DNA from: Gilliamella apicola
GTDB lineage: Bacteria; Pseudomonadota; Gammaproteobacteria; Enterobacterales; Orbaceae
NCBI RefSeq assembly: GCF_000599985.1
Contig: NZ_CP007445.1
Location: 2,170,001-2,234,000, forward strand
Length of the DNA: 64,000 nt
Direction of reading: 5' to 3'
This document shows, in pieces, positions 36,971 through 46,749 of the stretch; positions within the stretch are counted from its first letter, which is position 1, and the number at the start of each line of letters is the position of its first letter. The notes under the pieces are model-generated. The model was not told where the DNA came from and did not search any database. It worked only from the letters and a program-made list of their open reading frames with translations. Made by a program: the position numbers and the translations under genes.

Positions 36971-39328
36971 ATGAAAAAAGATTACTTTGCTACTCTTTCT
37001 GGCGCAGATAGTTGGCGCCAGAAATCAAAAAACAATGAAATTGAGCCAAATGATACTGAGTTTCTGAAATATCGCCTAAATCAAATTGGCGACACATCAA
37101 ACTATATTGATGAAAGAAACCAGCAACCCAGTTATCCTAAAGTTGAACGCGTTTCGATTCAACCACAAACATGGAACAAACGCTATAAAAGCAATTTCAA
37201 AGCTAAAGTTAATCTCATCGCGGTTATCCGTCGCTTAATAATGTTTGCACTAATTGTAATACAAACATATTTCGGAACTACCTATCTATCAACACTGTTA
37301 CCTTATCAAAGTTGGCAAAAAATTAATTTTATGGCTAATTGGGCGAATAATCCTGAATTAGCCATATACAGTATCGTCCCTTATATTATACAAGGATTTA
37401 TTATTTTCCTATTTGCAATTTTGTTTGCTTGGATTTCAATTGGCTTTTGGACAAGCGTTATGGGACTGATTTTAGCTGTAATAAGAAAAGACCGCTATAC
37501 TATTGAGATCCCTAAAGATGCAGCAAAACACATTGATGTTAATCATCGTACTGCGTTAGTTATGCCAATTTGTAATGAAGATGTAGCACGAGTTTTTGCT
37601 GGATTACAAGCGACCTATCAATCTTTGGTTGAAACTGGTCACGCAGATTGCTGTGATTTTTATATTTTAAGCGATACGAATGATCCCGATCTTTATGTAA
37701 ATGAATTAAAAGCATGGGCTGATTTTAATGCACAAAAGGATAATAATGGATGCCAAATTTTTTACCGACATCGTAAACGTCGAGTGAAACGTAAAAGTGG
37801 TAACATTGATGACTTTTGTCGACGTTGGGGACATTTATATGAGTATATGTTAATACTTGACGCCGATAGTATTATGACAGGTGATTGTATTTTAAATATG
37901 ATTGCCATGATGGAAATGACACCTAAAGCTGGCATATTACAGTCCCCGCCAAAATCAGTTAGAATGAAAACGCTTTATGGTCGAATTCAACAATTTGCCA
38001 ATCAGATTTACAGTGATATTTTTTGTGCCGGAACCCATTTTTGGCAACTTAGCGAAGCACAGTATTGGGGGCACAATGCCATGATTCGCTTAAAACCGTT
38101 TATTGAACACTGTATTTTATCTCCACTACAAAAACGCAAAGGGCCAATTCATATTTTGTCACACGATCTAGTTGAAGCTACCTTAATGAGACGTGCAGGA
38201 TATGGAGTTTGGATCGCCTATAATATAAATGGTAGTTATGAAGAATTACCGGGCAATATGATTGAAGATCTAAAACGAGATAACCGTTGGTGTATGGGGA
38301 ACTTAATTAATTTAAGATTGATTTTTAAAAGTGGTATAACTTTAACACATAGGGTTATGTTTTTAACTAGTGGAATGGCTTATATTTCATCTTTATTATG
38401 GTTAATATTTTTATTTTTCTCAACGCTGCTTTTATTAGTTTTTAATTTATCCGATCAACAATATTTTTTCCAACCTAATCAATTTTATCCGACATGGCCA
38501 AGGTGGGATGAAAATTTGGCATTACAATTGTTATCTACAACGATGGTATTATTGTTTGCACCAAAATTCTTTAGTTATAGCATTATCATCGCTAAAACAG
38601 GCGCCAAAGATGTCGGTGGAATTTTCAAGCTAACTCTATCAATTTTCATCGAAATGTTCTGGTCGATGATACTTGCCCCAATACGCATGATATTCCATAG
38701 TAAGTTCGTGATAAAAGCATGGCTAGGCAGTAAAATTCAATGGAAATCACCTTCAAGAAACGATGATGCCTTAACATGGGGAGAATCTTTCTATTTTTGT
38801 TGGCCTCTCTCTTTATTAGGCATTATTTGGCTTGGCGTAATTATTTGGTTAAATCCTCAGTTTACTTACTGGTATATTGCTATTCTAATTCCACTGACTA
38901 TTTCGCCATTAGTGGTTAGAGTTTCTGGATTATCAAGCATTGGTATGAAAACCAAAAAACTAGGTCTATTTTTAACGCCAGAAGAAACTCATCCAGCAAA
39001 AGCTGTGACCATGACAGGTGAATATCTAGTTAAAACGGAAGCTAATATCGTTGAACATGGTTTTATCATGACATTGATTGATCCTATTTACAATGCGCTA
39101 GCTTGCGCATTGTCCACTTCTCGCCATTTACCTAATATAAAAATTGAGCAAAGACGTCTTGAATTAATTGAGCAACTTAAACAAGCTGATTTAGAAAAAA
39201 TTAATAAAGAACAACAGTTAGCAATTTTGGAAGATCCAATCATTCTTTCTGAATTACATCAGCATATATGGCAGCTGCAAGAAAAATACGACAATTTATT
39301 CACTTTATGGCAAAATGAACGTCAATAA
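36971..39328 (+). CDS. opgH: Glucan glucosyltransferase OpgH
   Basis: OpgH is the membrane family 2 glycosyltransferase that polymerises UDP-glucose into the beta-1,2 glucan backbone. The 785-residue protein (E. coli 847) has a soluble N-terminus and two membrane helices (about 90-165). The cytosolic transferase domain has TALVMPICNEDVARVFAGL, LDADSIMTGD and the DNRWCMGNL motif, and it is followed by several C-terminal membrane helices. E. coli OpgH also inhibits FtsZ under nutrient excess through its N-terminus; conservation of that role here is untested. It is the last gene of the lipoprotein-opgG-opgH unit and ends at a terminator. Confidence 0.95.
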   Translation: MKKDYFATLSGADSWRQKSKNNEIEPNDTEFLKYRLNQIGDTSNYIDERNQQPSYPKVERVSIQPQTWNKRYKSNFKAKVNLIAVIRRLIMFALIVIQTYFGTTYLSTLLPYQSWQKINFMANWANNPELAIYSIVPYIIQGFIIFLFAILFAWISIGFWTSVMGLILAVIRKDRYTIEIPKDAAKHIDVNHRTALVMPICNEDVARVFAGLQATYQSLVETGHADCCDFYILSDTNDPDLYVNELKAWADFNAQKDNNGCQIFYRHRKRRVKRKSGNIDDFCRRWGHLYEYMLILDADSIMTGDCILNMIAMMEMTPKAGILQSPPKSVRMKTLYGRIQQFANQIYSDIFCAGTHFWQLSEAQYWGHNAMIRLKPFIEHCILSPLQKRKGPIHILSHDLVEATLMRRAGYGVWIAYNINGSYEELPGNMIEDLKRDNRWCMGNLINLRLIFKSGITLTHRVMFLTSGMAYISSLLWLIFLFFSTLLLLVFNLSDQQYFFQPNQFYPTWPRWDENLALQLLSTTMVLLFAPKFFSYSIIIAKTGAKDVGGIFKLTLSIFIEMFWSMILAPIRMIFHSKFVIKAWLGSKIQWKSPSRNDDALTWGESFYFCWPLSLLGIIWLGVIIWLNPQFTYWYIAILIPLTISPLVVRVSGLSSIGMKTKKLGLFLTPEETHPAKAVTMTGEYLVKTEANIVEHGFIMTLIDPIYNALACALSTSRHLPNIKIEQRRLELIEQLKQADLEKINKEQQLAILEDPIILSELHQHIWQLQEKYDNLFTLWQNERQ

Positions 39329-39330
39329 TA

Positions 39331-39356
39331 AAAAATAGGGCTTAAGCTCTATTTTT
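39331..39356 (+). terminator. Terminator after opgH
   Basis: AAAAATAGGGC-TTAA-GCTCTATTTTT: a stem with one G-T pair ending in a T run, directly after the opgH stop. Confidence 0.8.
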
Positions 39357-39395
39357 CTCCTTTTAGTAATTGATCAAAATCCATGGATATTTTTT

Positions 39396-40370
39396 ATGAC
39401 TTGGCAACCTTCCGCATCTATCAATAACCTACTTAAGCGCGCAAAAATTATTTCACAAGTACGACAATTTTTTACTGATCGCTGTATATTGGAAGTCGAA
39501 ACGCCGACCTTGAGCCAATATGCCGTTACTGATGTGCATTTGAATTCTTTCTCCACTACCTTTTTTAGACCGGGTGAATTCGATGAACAGCTTGGGCGAA
39601 AGATGTCATTAATTACCAGTCCAGAATACCACATGAAACGTTTATTAGCAGCGGGAAGCGGTCCAATCTATCAGATTTGTAAATGTTTTCGCAATCATGA
39701 GGAAATCAGTGATTTTCATAATCCTGAATTTACTATGCTTGAATGGTATCGAATTCAATTTGATATGATGCAAATGATTAATGAAGTTGATGATCTATTA
39801 CAAACAATTTTAGATTGTGAACCCGCGGAACGTGTTTCTTACCAAAAAGCGTTTCAACGTCACCTTAATATTGATCCATTAGAAGCAGATCAAGCAACAT
39901 TAGTTAATGCTGTTAATCAATTAAATATCGGAATCAAAACAGAAGAGTTTGATAAAGATGGTTTATTACAATGTTTATTTACTTTTGGCGTTGAACCACA
40001 TATTGGTCATGATAAACCTATTGCTGTATATAATTTCCCTGCGTCACAAGCAGCATTAGCCGCAATCAGCAGTGAAGATCATCGAGTTGCAGGTCGCTTT
40101 GAATTCTATTACAAAGGCGTTGAACTCGCTAATGGTTTTAAAGAATTAACTAATCCACAAGAACAAAAACAACGTTTTGAACAAAACAATCAAGATAGGC
40201 TCAATCTTAATCTACCTCAACAAGAAATCGATATTGAGCTATTAGCTGCTATGGAAAATGGCCTACCTGACTGTGCAGGAGTTGCGGTAGGTTTAGATCG
40301 CTTAATCATGTTAGCGCTAAATTCAAAGAAACTAGATGATGTAATTTCATTTACCTTTGAAAGGGCTTAG
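39396..40370 (+). CDS. epmA: Elongation factor P--(R)-beta-lysine ligase
   Basis: EpmA (also YjeA, PoxA or GenX) is a truncated class II lysyl-tRNA synthetase homologue. It attaches (R)-beta-lysine to a lysine of elongation factor P, which relieves ribosome stalling at polyproline. The 324-residue protein keeps class II motif 1 ([16 protein letters not shown]), motif 2 ([20 protein letters not shown], then MLEW) and motif 3 ([14 protein letters not shown]), and lacks the tRNA anticodon-binding domain. Length equals E. coli EpmA (325). rmuC overlaps its end. The EpmB and EF-P genes are not in the window. Confidence 0.96.
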   Translation: MTWQPSASINNLLKRAKIISQVRQFFTDRCILEVETPTLSQYAVTDVHLNSFSTTFFRPGEFDEQLGRKMSLITSPEYHMKRLLAAGSGPIYQICKCFRNHEEISDFHNPEFTMLEWYRIQFDMMQMINEVDDLLQTILDCEPAERVSYQKAFQRHLNIDPLEADQATLVNAVNQLNIGIKTEEFDKDGLLQCLFTFGVEPHIGHDKPIAVYNFPASQAALAAISSEDHRVAGRFEFYYKGVELANGFKELTNPQEQKQRFEQNNQDRLNLNLPQQEIDIELLAAMENGLPDCAGVAVGLDRLIMLALNSKKLDDVISFTFERA

Positions 40371-40372
40371 TG

Positions 40373-41719
40373 ATGATAAGTAATTTAGGTCTAACTGAGT
40401 GGATCGCAATTATTCTTGGGATAGTATCATTGATTTTATTAATTTTATTGGTCAAATCGCAGCTGATTATTAATAATTCAAACCAAGTATTTAATTTACA
40501 ACTTTCTCAGGTAAGGCAAGAGAATCAAACATTAGCCAATGAAGTAAATCAACTTGATACTGAATTAAACCAATATCGACAACAAAATATTGAGCAATTT
40601 GCTACTATTAGCGAGCTGAAAACGCGTTTAGAAGAAACGCGTAATGCAGCCCATGAACGCCAGACAATACTAGAGCAAAGTGAACAACGGCTTACAACTC
40701 AGTTTGAAAACTTAGCCAATCGTATATTTGAGCATAGTGGTAAAAAAATTGAACAACAAAATAAGCAGAGCCTTAATTTTTTATTATCACCTTTAAAAGA
40801 ACAATTAGATAGCTTTAAAAAGCAAGTGCAAGATAGTTTTGGTGAGGAAGCAAAAGAACGCCATACTCTTACTCATGAGATTCGTAATTTACAGCAACTA
40901 AATCAACAAATGGCTAAAGAGGCAACCAATCTCACTAATGCTTTAAAAAGTAACAATAAGGTTCAAGGAAATTGGGGAGAATTTATACTTAGTCAAATAC
41001 TTGATAATTCGGGTTTAAGATTAGGTTATGAATATGATACGCAGGTCAATTTAACCAATGAAAATAACCAACGTTTACAACCTGATGTGATTGTACATCT
41101 ACCTCAAGGAGGGGATGTGGTTATTGATTCAAAAGTGACGTTGGTTGCATATGAACGTTATTTTAATAACGATGAAGAAATTGTAAAAACCAAAGCATTA
41201 TCCGATCATTTAACCGCTGTACGTAACCATTTAAAGCAGCTTAGCCAAAAAGATTATCATAAGTTAATCGGCATTAATTCATTAGATTATATATTAATGT
41301 TTATCCCTGTTGAGCCAGCATTTTTATGTGCTATTGATAGTGATCCATCATTGATTAATGATGCACTCAAAAATAACATTATGATTGTCAGCCCAACAAC
41401 TCTTTTAGTTGCCTTACGTACGATTCATAATTTATGGCGTTATGAGCACCAAAATCGTAATGCTGAGCTAATTGCAGATAAAGCAAGTAAATTGTATGAT
41501 AAAGTTCGCGGTTTTGTTGAAGATATGGAAAACCTTGGTAGCACCCTTGATAAAGCTCAGCAAACTTACCAAAACTCTCTTAACAAATTGTCCAAAGGTC
41601 GCGGTAATATTATTGGTCAAATTGAGCGATTTCGAGAATTAGGAGTAGAAGTTAAAAAACCAATTAATCCAGACATTGCATTATTGTCTGTAGATGAACT
41701 TAACAAAGATAAAGATTAA
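40373..41719 (+). CDS. rmuC: DNA recombination protein RmuC
   Basis: RmuC limits inversions between short inverted repeats in E. coli and resembles a nuclease; its activity is not well defined. The protein has an N-terminal membrane anchor (about residues 10-30), a long coiled coil (about 35-135, with LEETRNAAHERQTILEQSEQ) and the RmuC domain with NNKVQGNWGEFILSQILDNS, DVVIDSKVTLVAYERYF and DYILMFIPVEPAFLCAI. The frame opens at GTG 40370, but AAGGG lies at normal spacing from ATG 40373, giving 448 residues. It starts two bases after the epmA stop codon. Confidence 0.93.
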   Translation: MISNLGLTEWIAIILGIVSLILLILLVKSQLIINNSNQVFNLQLSQVRQENQTLANEVNQLDTELNQYRQQNIEQFATISELKTRLEETRNAAHERQTILEQSEQRLTTQFENLANRIFEHSGKKIEQQNKQSLNFLLSPLKEQLDSFKKQVQDSFGEEAKERHTLTHEIRNLQQLNQQMAKEATNLTNALKSNNKVQGNWGEFILSQILDNSGLRLGYEYDTQVNLTNENNQRLQPDVIVHLPQGGDVVIDSKVTLVAYERYFNNDEEIVKTKALSDHLTAVRNHLKQLSQKDYHKLIGINSLDYILMFIPVEPAFLCAIDSDPSLINDALKNNIMIVSPTTLLVALRTIHNLWRYEHQNRNAELIADKASKLYDKVRGFVEDMENLGSTLDKAQQTYQNSLNKLSKGRGNIIGQIERFRELGVEVKKPINPDIALLSVDELNKDKD

Positions 41720-41766
41720 ATATTTTACTGTGATGGCTAATCAATTAAATTCACGTTGTAGAATTT

Positions 41767-41808
41767 TGTCAAAAAGTTTGAGGTAATGCATACGTTTGAG
41801 TATAAAAA
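41767..41808 (+). repeat. Dispersed 42-base element, copy C (upstream of xseB)
   Basis: This copy is about 36 of 42 identical to copies A and B, on the plus strand in front of a plus-strand gene, so the orientation to the downstream gene is the same. It reads TGTCAAAAAGTTTGAGGTAA, then TGCATACGTTTGAGTATAAA. It ends about 62 bases before the xseB ATG. Confidence 0.8.
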
Positions 41809-41870
41809 CATCTTAATTCAACATTACTGAAAATACGTGTATACTGATTTTGTACAACAAGGAATACAAT

Positions 41871-42116
41871 ATGGCTAAAAAACAAGTTACTGAACCTAGT
41901 TTTGAAGAAACACTTAAACAACTTGAAACCATTGTTTCACAATTAGAGAATGGTGATCTACCGTTAGACGAAGCATTGAATGAGTTTGAAAAAGGTGTCA
42001 AATTAGCTAAATCTGGTCAAAAACAATTACAACAAGCGGAACAACGCATTCAGATATTATTATCTGAGAATTGTGATGCAGAACTATCTGAATTTTTAAC
42101 CGATAATAATGAATAA
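41871..42116 (+). CDS. xseB: Exodeoxyribonuclease VII small subunit
   Basis: XseB is the small helical subunit of exonuclease VII, which degrades single-stranded DNA with XseA. The frame opens at a TTG (41850), but AAGGA lies seven bases before the ATG at 41871, giving an 81-residue protein close to the E. coli subunit (80). It contains the family signature [20 protein letters not shown] followed by [17 protein letters not shown]. It overlaps ispA by eight bases. xseB-ispA-dxs is the conserved enterobacterial order. The xseA gene is not in the window. Confidence 0.95.
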   Translation: MAKKQVTEPSFEETLKQLETIVSQLENGDLPLDEALNEFEKGVKLAKSGQKQLQQAEQRIQILLSENCDAELSEFLTDNNE

Positions 42117-42978
42117 TTTAAAACCATTACAAGAGCGAATCAATACGTTTTTAGCAACTTATATAACTCAGTTCTCTTCTACTAAATTGCAACAAGCTAT
42201 GAGCTATAGCTTGTTAGCTGGCGGTAAGCGAATCCGTCCAATACTGGTTTATTTAACTGGACAAATGTTTGATTGTTCGTTAGCAAAACTTGATGAAGCG
42301 GCAGCTGCAATTGAAATGATTCATACTTATTCATTAATTCATGATGATTTACCTGCTATGGATAATGATAATCTACGACGCGGAAAACCGACTTGTCATA
42401 TCAAATATGGACATGCAGAAGCAATACTTGCTGGAGATGCGTTACAATCATTAGCATTTAGTTTATTATCTGAAAGCCAACACCTCAATAATCAAGTTAA
42501 AATTGATATGATTTCTGAACTTGCCAATGCTAGCGGATTAACGGGTATGTGCTTAGGGCAGTCACTTGATTTGCAAGCCGAACACCAATCTATCACCCTT
42601 GAACATTTACAAAAAATCCACAACTATAAGACTGGAACATTAATTAACGCGGCGGTCCGATTAGGTGCATTTGCCAGTGGCGATATAAGTAAGCCTTACT
42701 ATTCTTTGCTCGATAGCTATGCTCAAGCAATTGGACTCGCTTTTCAAATTCAGGATGACATTTTAGATGTTATTGGTGAACAAGCTATTATGGGCAAACC
42801 TAAAGGCTCCGATATTATACATGAGAAATCTACCTATCCTGCTTTATTAGGCTTACAAACAGCTATAGACATGACAAAACAGTTATATGATCAAGCTATC
42901 GATAGTCTCAACCAAATACCTTATAATAGCCAACCACTGCAAGATCTCGCTGGTTTTATTATAAATCGAAATAGTTAA
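42109..42978 (+). CDS. ispA: Farnesyl diphosphate synthase
   Basis: IspA condenses dimethylallyl and geranyl diphosphate with isopentenyl diphosphate to give farnesyl diphosphate, precursor of quinones and undecaprenyl carriers. The 289-residue protein has the first Asp-rich motif in [20 protein letters not shown], the second in [13 protein letters not shown], and [12 protein letters not shown] near the N-terminus. Length is close to E. coli (299). Its ATG overlaps the xseB frame, which indicates coupling, and dxs follows 12 bases later, placing precursor and prenyl synthesis together. Confidence 0.96.
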   Translation: MNNLKPLQERINTFLATYITQFSSTKLQQAMSYSLLAGGKRIRPILVYLTGQMFDCSLAKLDEAAAAIEMIHTYSLIHDDLPAMDNDNLRRGKPTCHIKYGHAEAILAGDALQSLAFSLLSESQHLNNQVKIDMISELANASGLTGMCLGQSLDLQAEHQSITLEHLQKIHNYKTGTLINAAVRLGAFASGDISKPYYSLLDSYAQAIGLAFQIQDDILDVIGEQAIMGKPKGSDIIHEKSTYPALLGLQTAIDMTKQLYDQAIDSLNQIPYNSQPLQDLAGFIINRNS

Positions 42979-42990
42979 CACGATGACTTA

Positions 42991-44856
42991 ATGATAAAAA
43001 TGAATTTGGATAATTATCCCTTATTAAAAAAAATTAACTTTCCACAGGATCTACGATGTTATCCTCAATCTCAACTGCCTGAAATTTGTCGTGAGTTAAG
43101 ACAATTTTTGTTAAATAGCGTAAGTCAATCTAGTGGACATTTAGCATCAGGACTGGGGGTGGTTGAATTAACAGTGGCACTGCATTATGTTTATCATACT
43201 CCTTTCGATAAAGTTATTTGGGATGTTGGTCATCAAGCTTATCCGCATAAAATTTTGACCGGTCGGCGTGATCAAATGCTCACAATTCGGCAAAAAGGTG
43301 GACTTCATCCATTTCCACATCGCAATGAAAGCGAATATGATGTTTTAACTACAGGCCATTCTTCGACTTCTATAAGTGCCGCTTTAGGTATTGCTATTAG
43401 TGAGCAAAAAAAACAATCCAGACAAAAGGTAGTAGCAATCATTGGGGATGGCGCACTTACCGCTGGTATGGCATTTGAAGCAATGAATCATGCTGGGCAT
43501 GTTAAACCCGACATGTTAGTCATTGTTAATGACAATGACATGTCAATTTCAGAAAATACGGGTGCACTTAACCAACATTTAGCCCAAATTCTTTCAAGTA
43601 AAACCTACACTTCTTTCCGTGAAAGTGGCAAACGAGTGCTTGCAAACATTCCACCTTTAAAAGAATTATTAAAAAAAACCGAAGAACATTTAAAAGGTTT
43701 AGTGACGCCAGCAATCTTATTTGAAGAACTTGGTTTTAATTATATTGGTCCTGTTGATGGGCATGATGTTGAAAGTTTAGTAACCACTTTACAAAAAGTT
43801 CGGCAACTAAAAGGACCTCAATTGCTTCATGTTATTACTCAGAAAGGCAAAGGTTACGCACCAGCAGAACAAAATCCAACTTTATGGCATGGTGTACCAA
43901 AATTTAATCCCAATGATGGAATATTGCCAGATGCAAACAAAGTTACACCAACCTATTCACAAGTTTTTGGTGATTGGTTGTGTGAAATGGCACAAAACGA
44001 TAAGCAGTTAATGGCTATCACGCCTGCAATGAGTGAAGGATCTGGTATGACCAAGTTTGCCAATCTTTATCCAGATCAATTTTTTGATGTCGCCATCGCT
44101 GAACAACATGCCGTTACACTTGCTGCGGGTTTTGCTATTAGTGGTTTAAAACCAATCGTAGCAATTTATTCCACTTTTCTACAACGTGCTTATGACCAAG
44201 TTATTCATGATGTTGCCATTCAAAACTTACCTGTCTTATTTGCGATAGATAGAGCAGGTATTGTTGGTGCCGATGGTGAAACTCATCAAGGAGCATTTGA
44301 TTTAAGTTTTATGCGTTGCATACCTAATTTTGTCATAATGACACCTAGTGATGAAAATGAGTGTCGACAAATGCTCTATACAGGTTATTTGCACAATGGG
44401 CCTGCAGCAGTGCGATATCCGCGTGGTGAAGGTTGTGGTGTGCAATTAGAGCCATTAGCACCCTTACCAATAGGTCAATCAAAATTATGCATTGAAGGTG
44501 AAAATATAGCTTTACTTAATTTTGGCACATTACTACCTGAAGTTTTACAGGCGGGTAAAAAAATTAATGCTACAGTCATTGATATGCGTTTTGTTAAGCC
44601 ATTAGATGAAAAAGTCCTTTTGCACATTAGCCAAACTCATAATATACTTGTCACCGTAGAAGAAAATAGTATTAAAGGTGGCGCAGGTAGTGGCGTCTGT
44701 GAATTTTTATTATCTAAAAAAATAAAATGTGATATTTTAAATATTGGATTACCAGATAAGTTTATTCCTCAAGGATCTCAAAATGAGATGAGAAATGAGA
44801 TGGGATTAAACTGTGAACATATTATAGAAAAAATTAATGAATTTATAAATCAATAG
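42991..44856 (+). CDS. dxs: 1-deoxy-D-xylulose-5-phosphate synthase
   Basis: Dxs condenses pyruvate and glyceraldehyde 3-phosphate, the first step of the non-mevalonate isoprenoid pathway and a feed to thiamine and pyridoxal synthesis. The 621-residue protein has the thiamine-diphosphate-binding [20 protein letters not shown] with NDNDMSI. It also has catalytic segments [17 protein letters not shown] and [20 protein letters not shown], and a transketolase C-terminal domain. Length equals E. coli (620). An internal ATG at 43000 is an alternative start. A few bases separate it from zapA. Confidence 0.97.
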   Translation: MIKMNLDNYPLLKKINFPQDLRCYPQSQLPEICRELRQFLLNSVSQSSGHLASGLGVVELTVALHYVYHTPFDKVIWDVGHQAYPHKILTGRRDQMLTIRQKGGLHPFPHRNESEYDVLTTGHSSTSISAALGIAISEQKKQSRQKVVAIIGDGALTAGMAFEAMNHAGHVKPDMLVIVNDNDMSISENTGALNQHLAQILSSKTYTSFRESGKRVLANIPPLKELLKKTEEHLKGLVTPAILFEELGFNYIGPVDGHDVESLVTTLQKVRQLKGPQLLHVITQKGKGYAPAEQNPTLWHGVPKFNPNDGILPDANKVTPTYSQVFGDWLCEMAQNDKQLMAITPAMSEGSGMTKFANLYPDQFFDVAIAEQHAVTLAAGFAISGLKPIVAIYSTFLQRAYDQVIHDVAIQNLPVLFAIDRAGIVGADGETHQGAFDLSFMRCIPNFVIMTPSDENECRQMLYTGYLHNGPAAVRYPRGEGCGVQLEPLAPLPIGQSKLCIEGENIALLNFGTLLPEVLQAGKKINATVIDMRFVKPLDEKVLLHISQTHNILVTVEENSIKGGAGSGVCEFLLSKKIKCDILNIGLPDKFIPQGSQNEMRNEMGLNCEHIIEKINEFINQ

Positions 44857-44863
44857 GTTAAAT

Positions 44864-45148
44864 ATGGAAACTCAAGCTGTCACTATTCAAATTTTTGGAC
44901 GTACATTAAAATTCAATTGTCCGGTTGATGAAGTTGACGCACTAACCAATGCCGCAAAAGATTTGGATGCGCGCTTATCTAATTTGCGTGAAAAATCTCC
45001 ACAAATAGGTAGTGAGCAACTAATCATGACCGCAGCACTCAATATTTCTTACGAGTTAACTAAGGAAAAAGAAAAAAGTAACGAATTTAGCCACAGGCTA
45101 AAAATGCTACAACAATTGCTTGATTCTGCTTTGAATACCAACAATTAG
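44864..45148 (+). CDS. zapA: Cell division protein ZapA
   Basis: ZapA cross-links FtsZ protofilaments and stabilises the Z-ring. The 94-residue protein has the N-terminal fold AVTIQIFGRTLKFNCPVDEV and a C-terminal coiled coil (KEKEKSNEFSHRLKMLQQLL). It is slightly shorter than E. coli ZapA (109). It lies directly upstream of 6S RNA and fthC, which is the enterobacterial arrangement, and seven bases after dxs. Confidence 0.93.
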   Translation: METQAVTIQIFGRTLKFNCPVDEVDALTNAAKDLDARLSNLREKSPQIGSEQLIMTAALNISYELTKEKEKSNEFSHRLKMLQQLLDSALNTNN

Positions 45149-45180
45149 CGTTTTTATTTGTAAATTTGATAAAAACCTTC

Positions 45181-45208
45181 TTGTATCATTTATTAAATTC
45201 TGTAATAT
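45181..45208 (+). promoter_or_regulatory. Probable promoter of 6S RNA
   Basis: TTGTAT, 16-base spacer, TAATAT (45203-45208), six bases before the expected 5' end of 6S RNA. An alternative -10, TATTAT at 45206-45211, is also possible. Confidence 0.5.
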
Positions 45209-45214
45209 TATATA

Positions 45215-45394
45215 CATCTCTGGGATGTTCGCGATGTGGGTTAGTCCCCTGAGCCGATATTCTTTACATTAGAACGATGTGATTTTCGATTGGTGTGTAA
45301 GCCTTACTTGTAAGGAAACCTAAAAATCGAAACATGTTGTTCACCTTGAACCTTGGGTTCAAGGGTTACGACCCTAAACGACATCTTGGAGTGT
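45215..45394 (+). ncRNA. ssrS: 6S RNA
   Basis: 6S RNA mimics an open promoter and sequesters sigma-70 RNA polymerase in stationary phase. The sequence keeps the most conserved blocks of enterobacterial 6S: CAGTCCCCTGAGCCGATA as TTAGTCCCCTGAGCCGATAT, TTCACCTTGAACC, and GGGTTCAAGGGTTACG. The ends pair as a closing stem (CATCTCTGGGATG with CATCTTGGAGTG). The zapA-ssrS-fthC context is the conserved one. Ends are estimated to within a few bases. It could also be the leader of fthC by read-through. Confidence 0.96.
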
Positions 45395-45427
45395 TTTTAT
45401 CTTGTTTTATTTCTACAGTGATAACTG

Positions 45428-45973
45428 ATGAATATTAGACAAAATATACGCCAAAAAAGACGCCAACTCCCTTTAGCCGAACGCATTAATGCGCAACATG
45501 CTATTTATCAACGAATCATCCAACATCAAGGTATAAAATTAGCAAAAAATATAGCAATATTTCTATCATTTGATGGTGAAGTCGAAACAAAACCGATTAT
45601 AGAATATCTATGGCAACAAAATAAATCTGTCTATTTGCCTGTTATACACCCATTTGTTTCTACGCATTTACTCTTTTTGAAATACACCCCACAAACCTCT
45701 TTAATTAAAAATAAATTTAATATATTGCAACCAGCTTTAAATGTACTAAATGTATTACCATACCAAAAATTAGATATTATTTTCACTCCGCTGGTTGCTT
45801 TTGATGAGAGAGGTTACCGTATGGGTATGGGGGGAGGATTTTATGATCGTATGTTAGCTAACTATCAAAACCAGCAAATTCTGCCGATAGGTCTGGCTTT
45901 TGCTTGTCAAAAAGTACCACATATTGATAATCAACCATGGGATATAAAGCTACCTGAGATTATCTACGCTTAA
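45428..45973 (+). CDS. fthC: 5-formyltetrahydrofolate cyclo-ligase
   Basis: This enzyme (YgfA in E. coli) converts 5-formyltetrahydrofolate to methenyltetrahydrofolate using ATP. The 181-residue protein contains the family markers NIRQNIRQKRRQLPLAERIN, LSFDGEVETKPII and the phosphate-binding GYRMGMGGGFYDRML. It directly follows 6S RNA; in E. coli the two are co-transcribed and ygfA is linked to persister formation. A terminator lies about 110 bases downstream. Length matches E. coli (182). Confidence 0.95.
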   Translation: MNIRQNIRQKRRQLPLAERINAQHAIYQRIIQHQGIKLAKNIAIFLSFDGEVETKPIIEYLWQQNKSVYLPVIHPFVSTHLLFLKYTPQTSLIKNKFNILQPALNVLNVLPYQKLDIIFTPLVAFDERGYRMGMGGGFYDRMLANYQNQQILPIGLAFACQKVPHIDNQPWDIKLPEIIYA

Positions 45974-46086
45974 TAGTATCAATAATGGCAATAATTTTAT
46001 ATAGTTAAGCAATATTGCGCATACTTTTTTGTATTCTTCCTATTGATTAGCCATAGAAATAACAAAAAGAAAGCAAAAAATAACTA

Positions 46087-46114
46087 TGCCGACATAATTA
46101 AGTCGGCATTTTTT
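46087..46114 (+). terminator. Rho-independent terminator after fthC
   Basis: TGCCGAC-ATAATTAA-GTCGGCA followed by six T residues on the plus strand. It separates fthC from the convergent PTS operon and could also stop that operon. Confidence 0.9.
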
Positions 46115-46126
46115 ACTGCAAAAGAG

Positions 46127-46738
46127 TTATTGTTTAATAATTTGTTTGAGTTTATCTAATAAACTTGAATAATTGACTTTTGCATATTGCGTTACATCTA
46201 CTTCAATCACTTGACCTAAAGCAAACTGATCATACTTTCTGGTTTGGCATATTTGAAAAAATTGCTCTTTCGTTACTAAATCATCAGCTAAATTGCGATC
46301 TTCAAGTTTATCACCATAATGATAGTGTTGCATAATATGACTTAAATGACGTTCTGGTGAGCGGTCGCGTTGGTAGCGACGTTGCCATAATATATCAAAA
46401 TCAGCAACCAAGCGGATTGTAATCACTTGATAATAATAGTGATCAGCAAATTCACTGAGTTGCTTTTTTTGCTTATCACTGAAAGGATATTCAGAAATAA
46501 TAATTCTTTTACCTGCATCCATATACAGTTGCAGCACACCATAATAAAATTGCCAGACTTTGTGTTCTAACGCCTCTTTTTCAGCTTTAGAATTAAAACC
46601 AATCGATTCAGCATACAAAACTTTAGCTTCATCGGGTGTTAACACAAAGCTGTCTTTAAATTGCTGTTGCAATTGTTTAACTAGATACGTTTTGCCTGTA
46701 CATGGACAACCTGCCAGTAAAATTAAATATTTCTGCAT
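46127..46738 (-). CDS. P-loop kinase-like protein of the PTS operon
   Basis: I cannot name this 203-residue protein. It begins MQKYLILLAGCPCTGKTYLV, a Walker A motif (GCPCTGKT) right after the first strand. Later features are SEYPFSDKQKKQL, an Arg-rich lid (LWQRRYQRDRSPERHLSH) and VIEVDVTQYAKVNYSSLLDK near the end, the layout of small nucleoside- or sugar-kinase P-loop proteins. It is the last gene of the operon, 11 bases after the aldolase gene. A sugar-phosphate kinase that makes the bisphosphate for the aldolase is one possibility, but this is inference. GAGGTG lies seven bases before its ATG. Confidence 0.75.
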   Translation of the reverse strand: MQKYLILLAGCPCTGKTYLVKQLQQQFKDSFVLTPDEAKVLYAESIGFNSKAEKEALEHKVWQFYYGVLQLYMDAGKRIIISEYPFSDKQKKQLSEFADHYYYQVITIRLVADFDILWQRRYQRDRSPERHLSHIMQHYHYGDKLEDRNLADDLVTKEQFFQICQTRKYDQFALGQVIEVDVTQYAKVNYSSLLDKLKQIIKQ

Positions 46739-46749
46739 ATCAATGCACC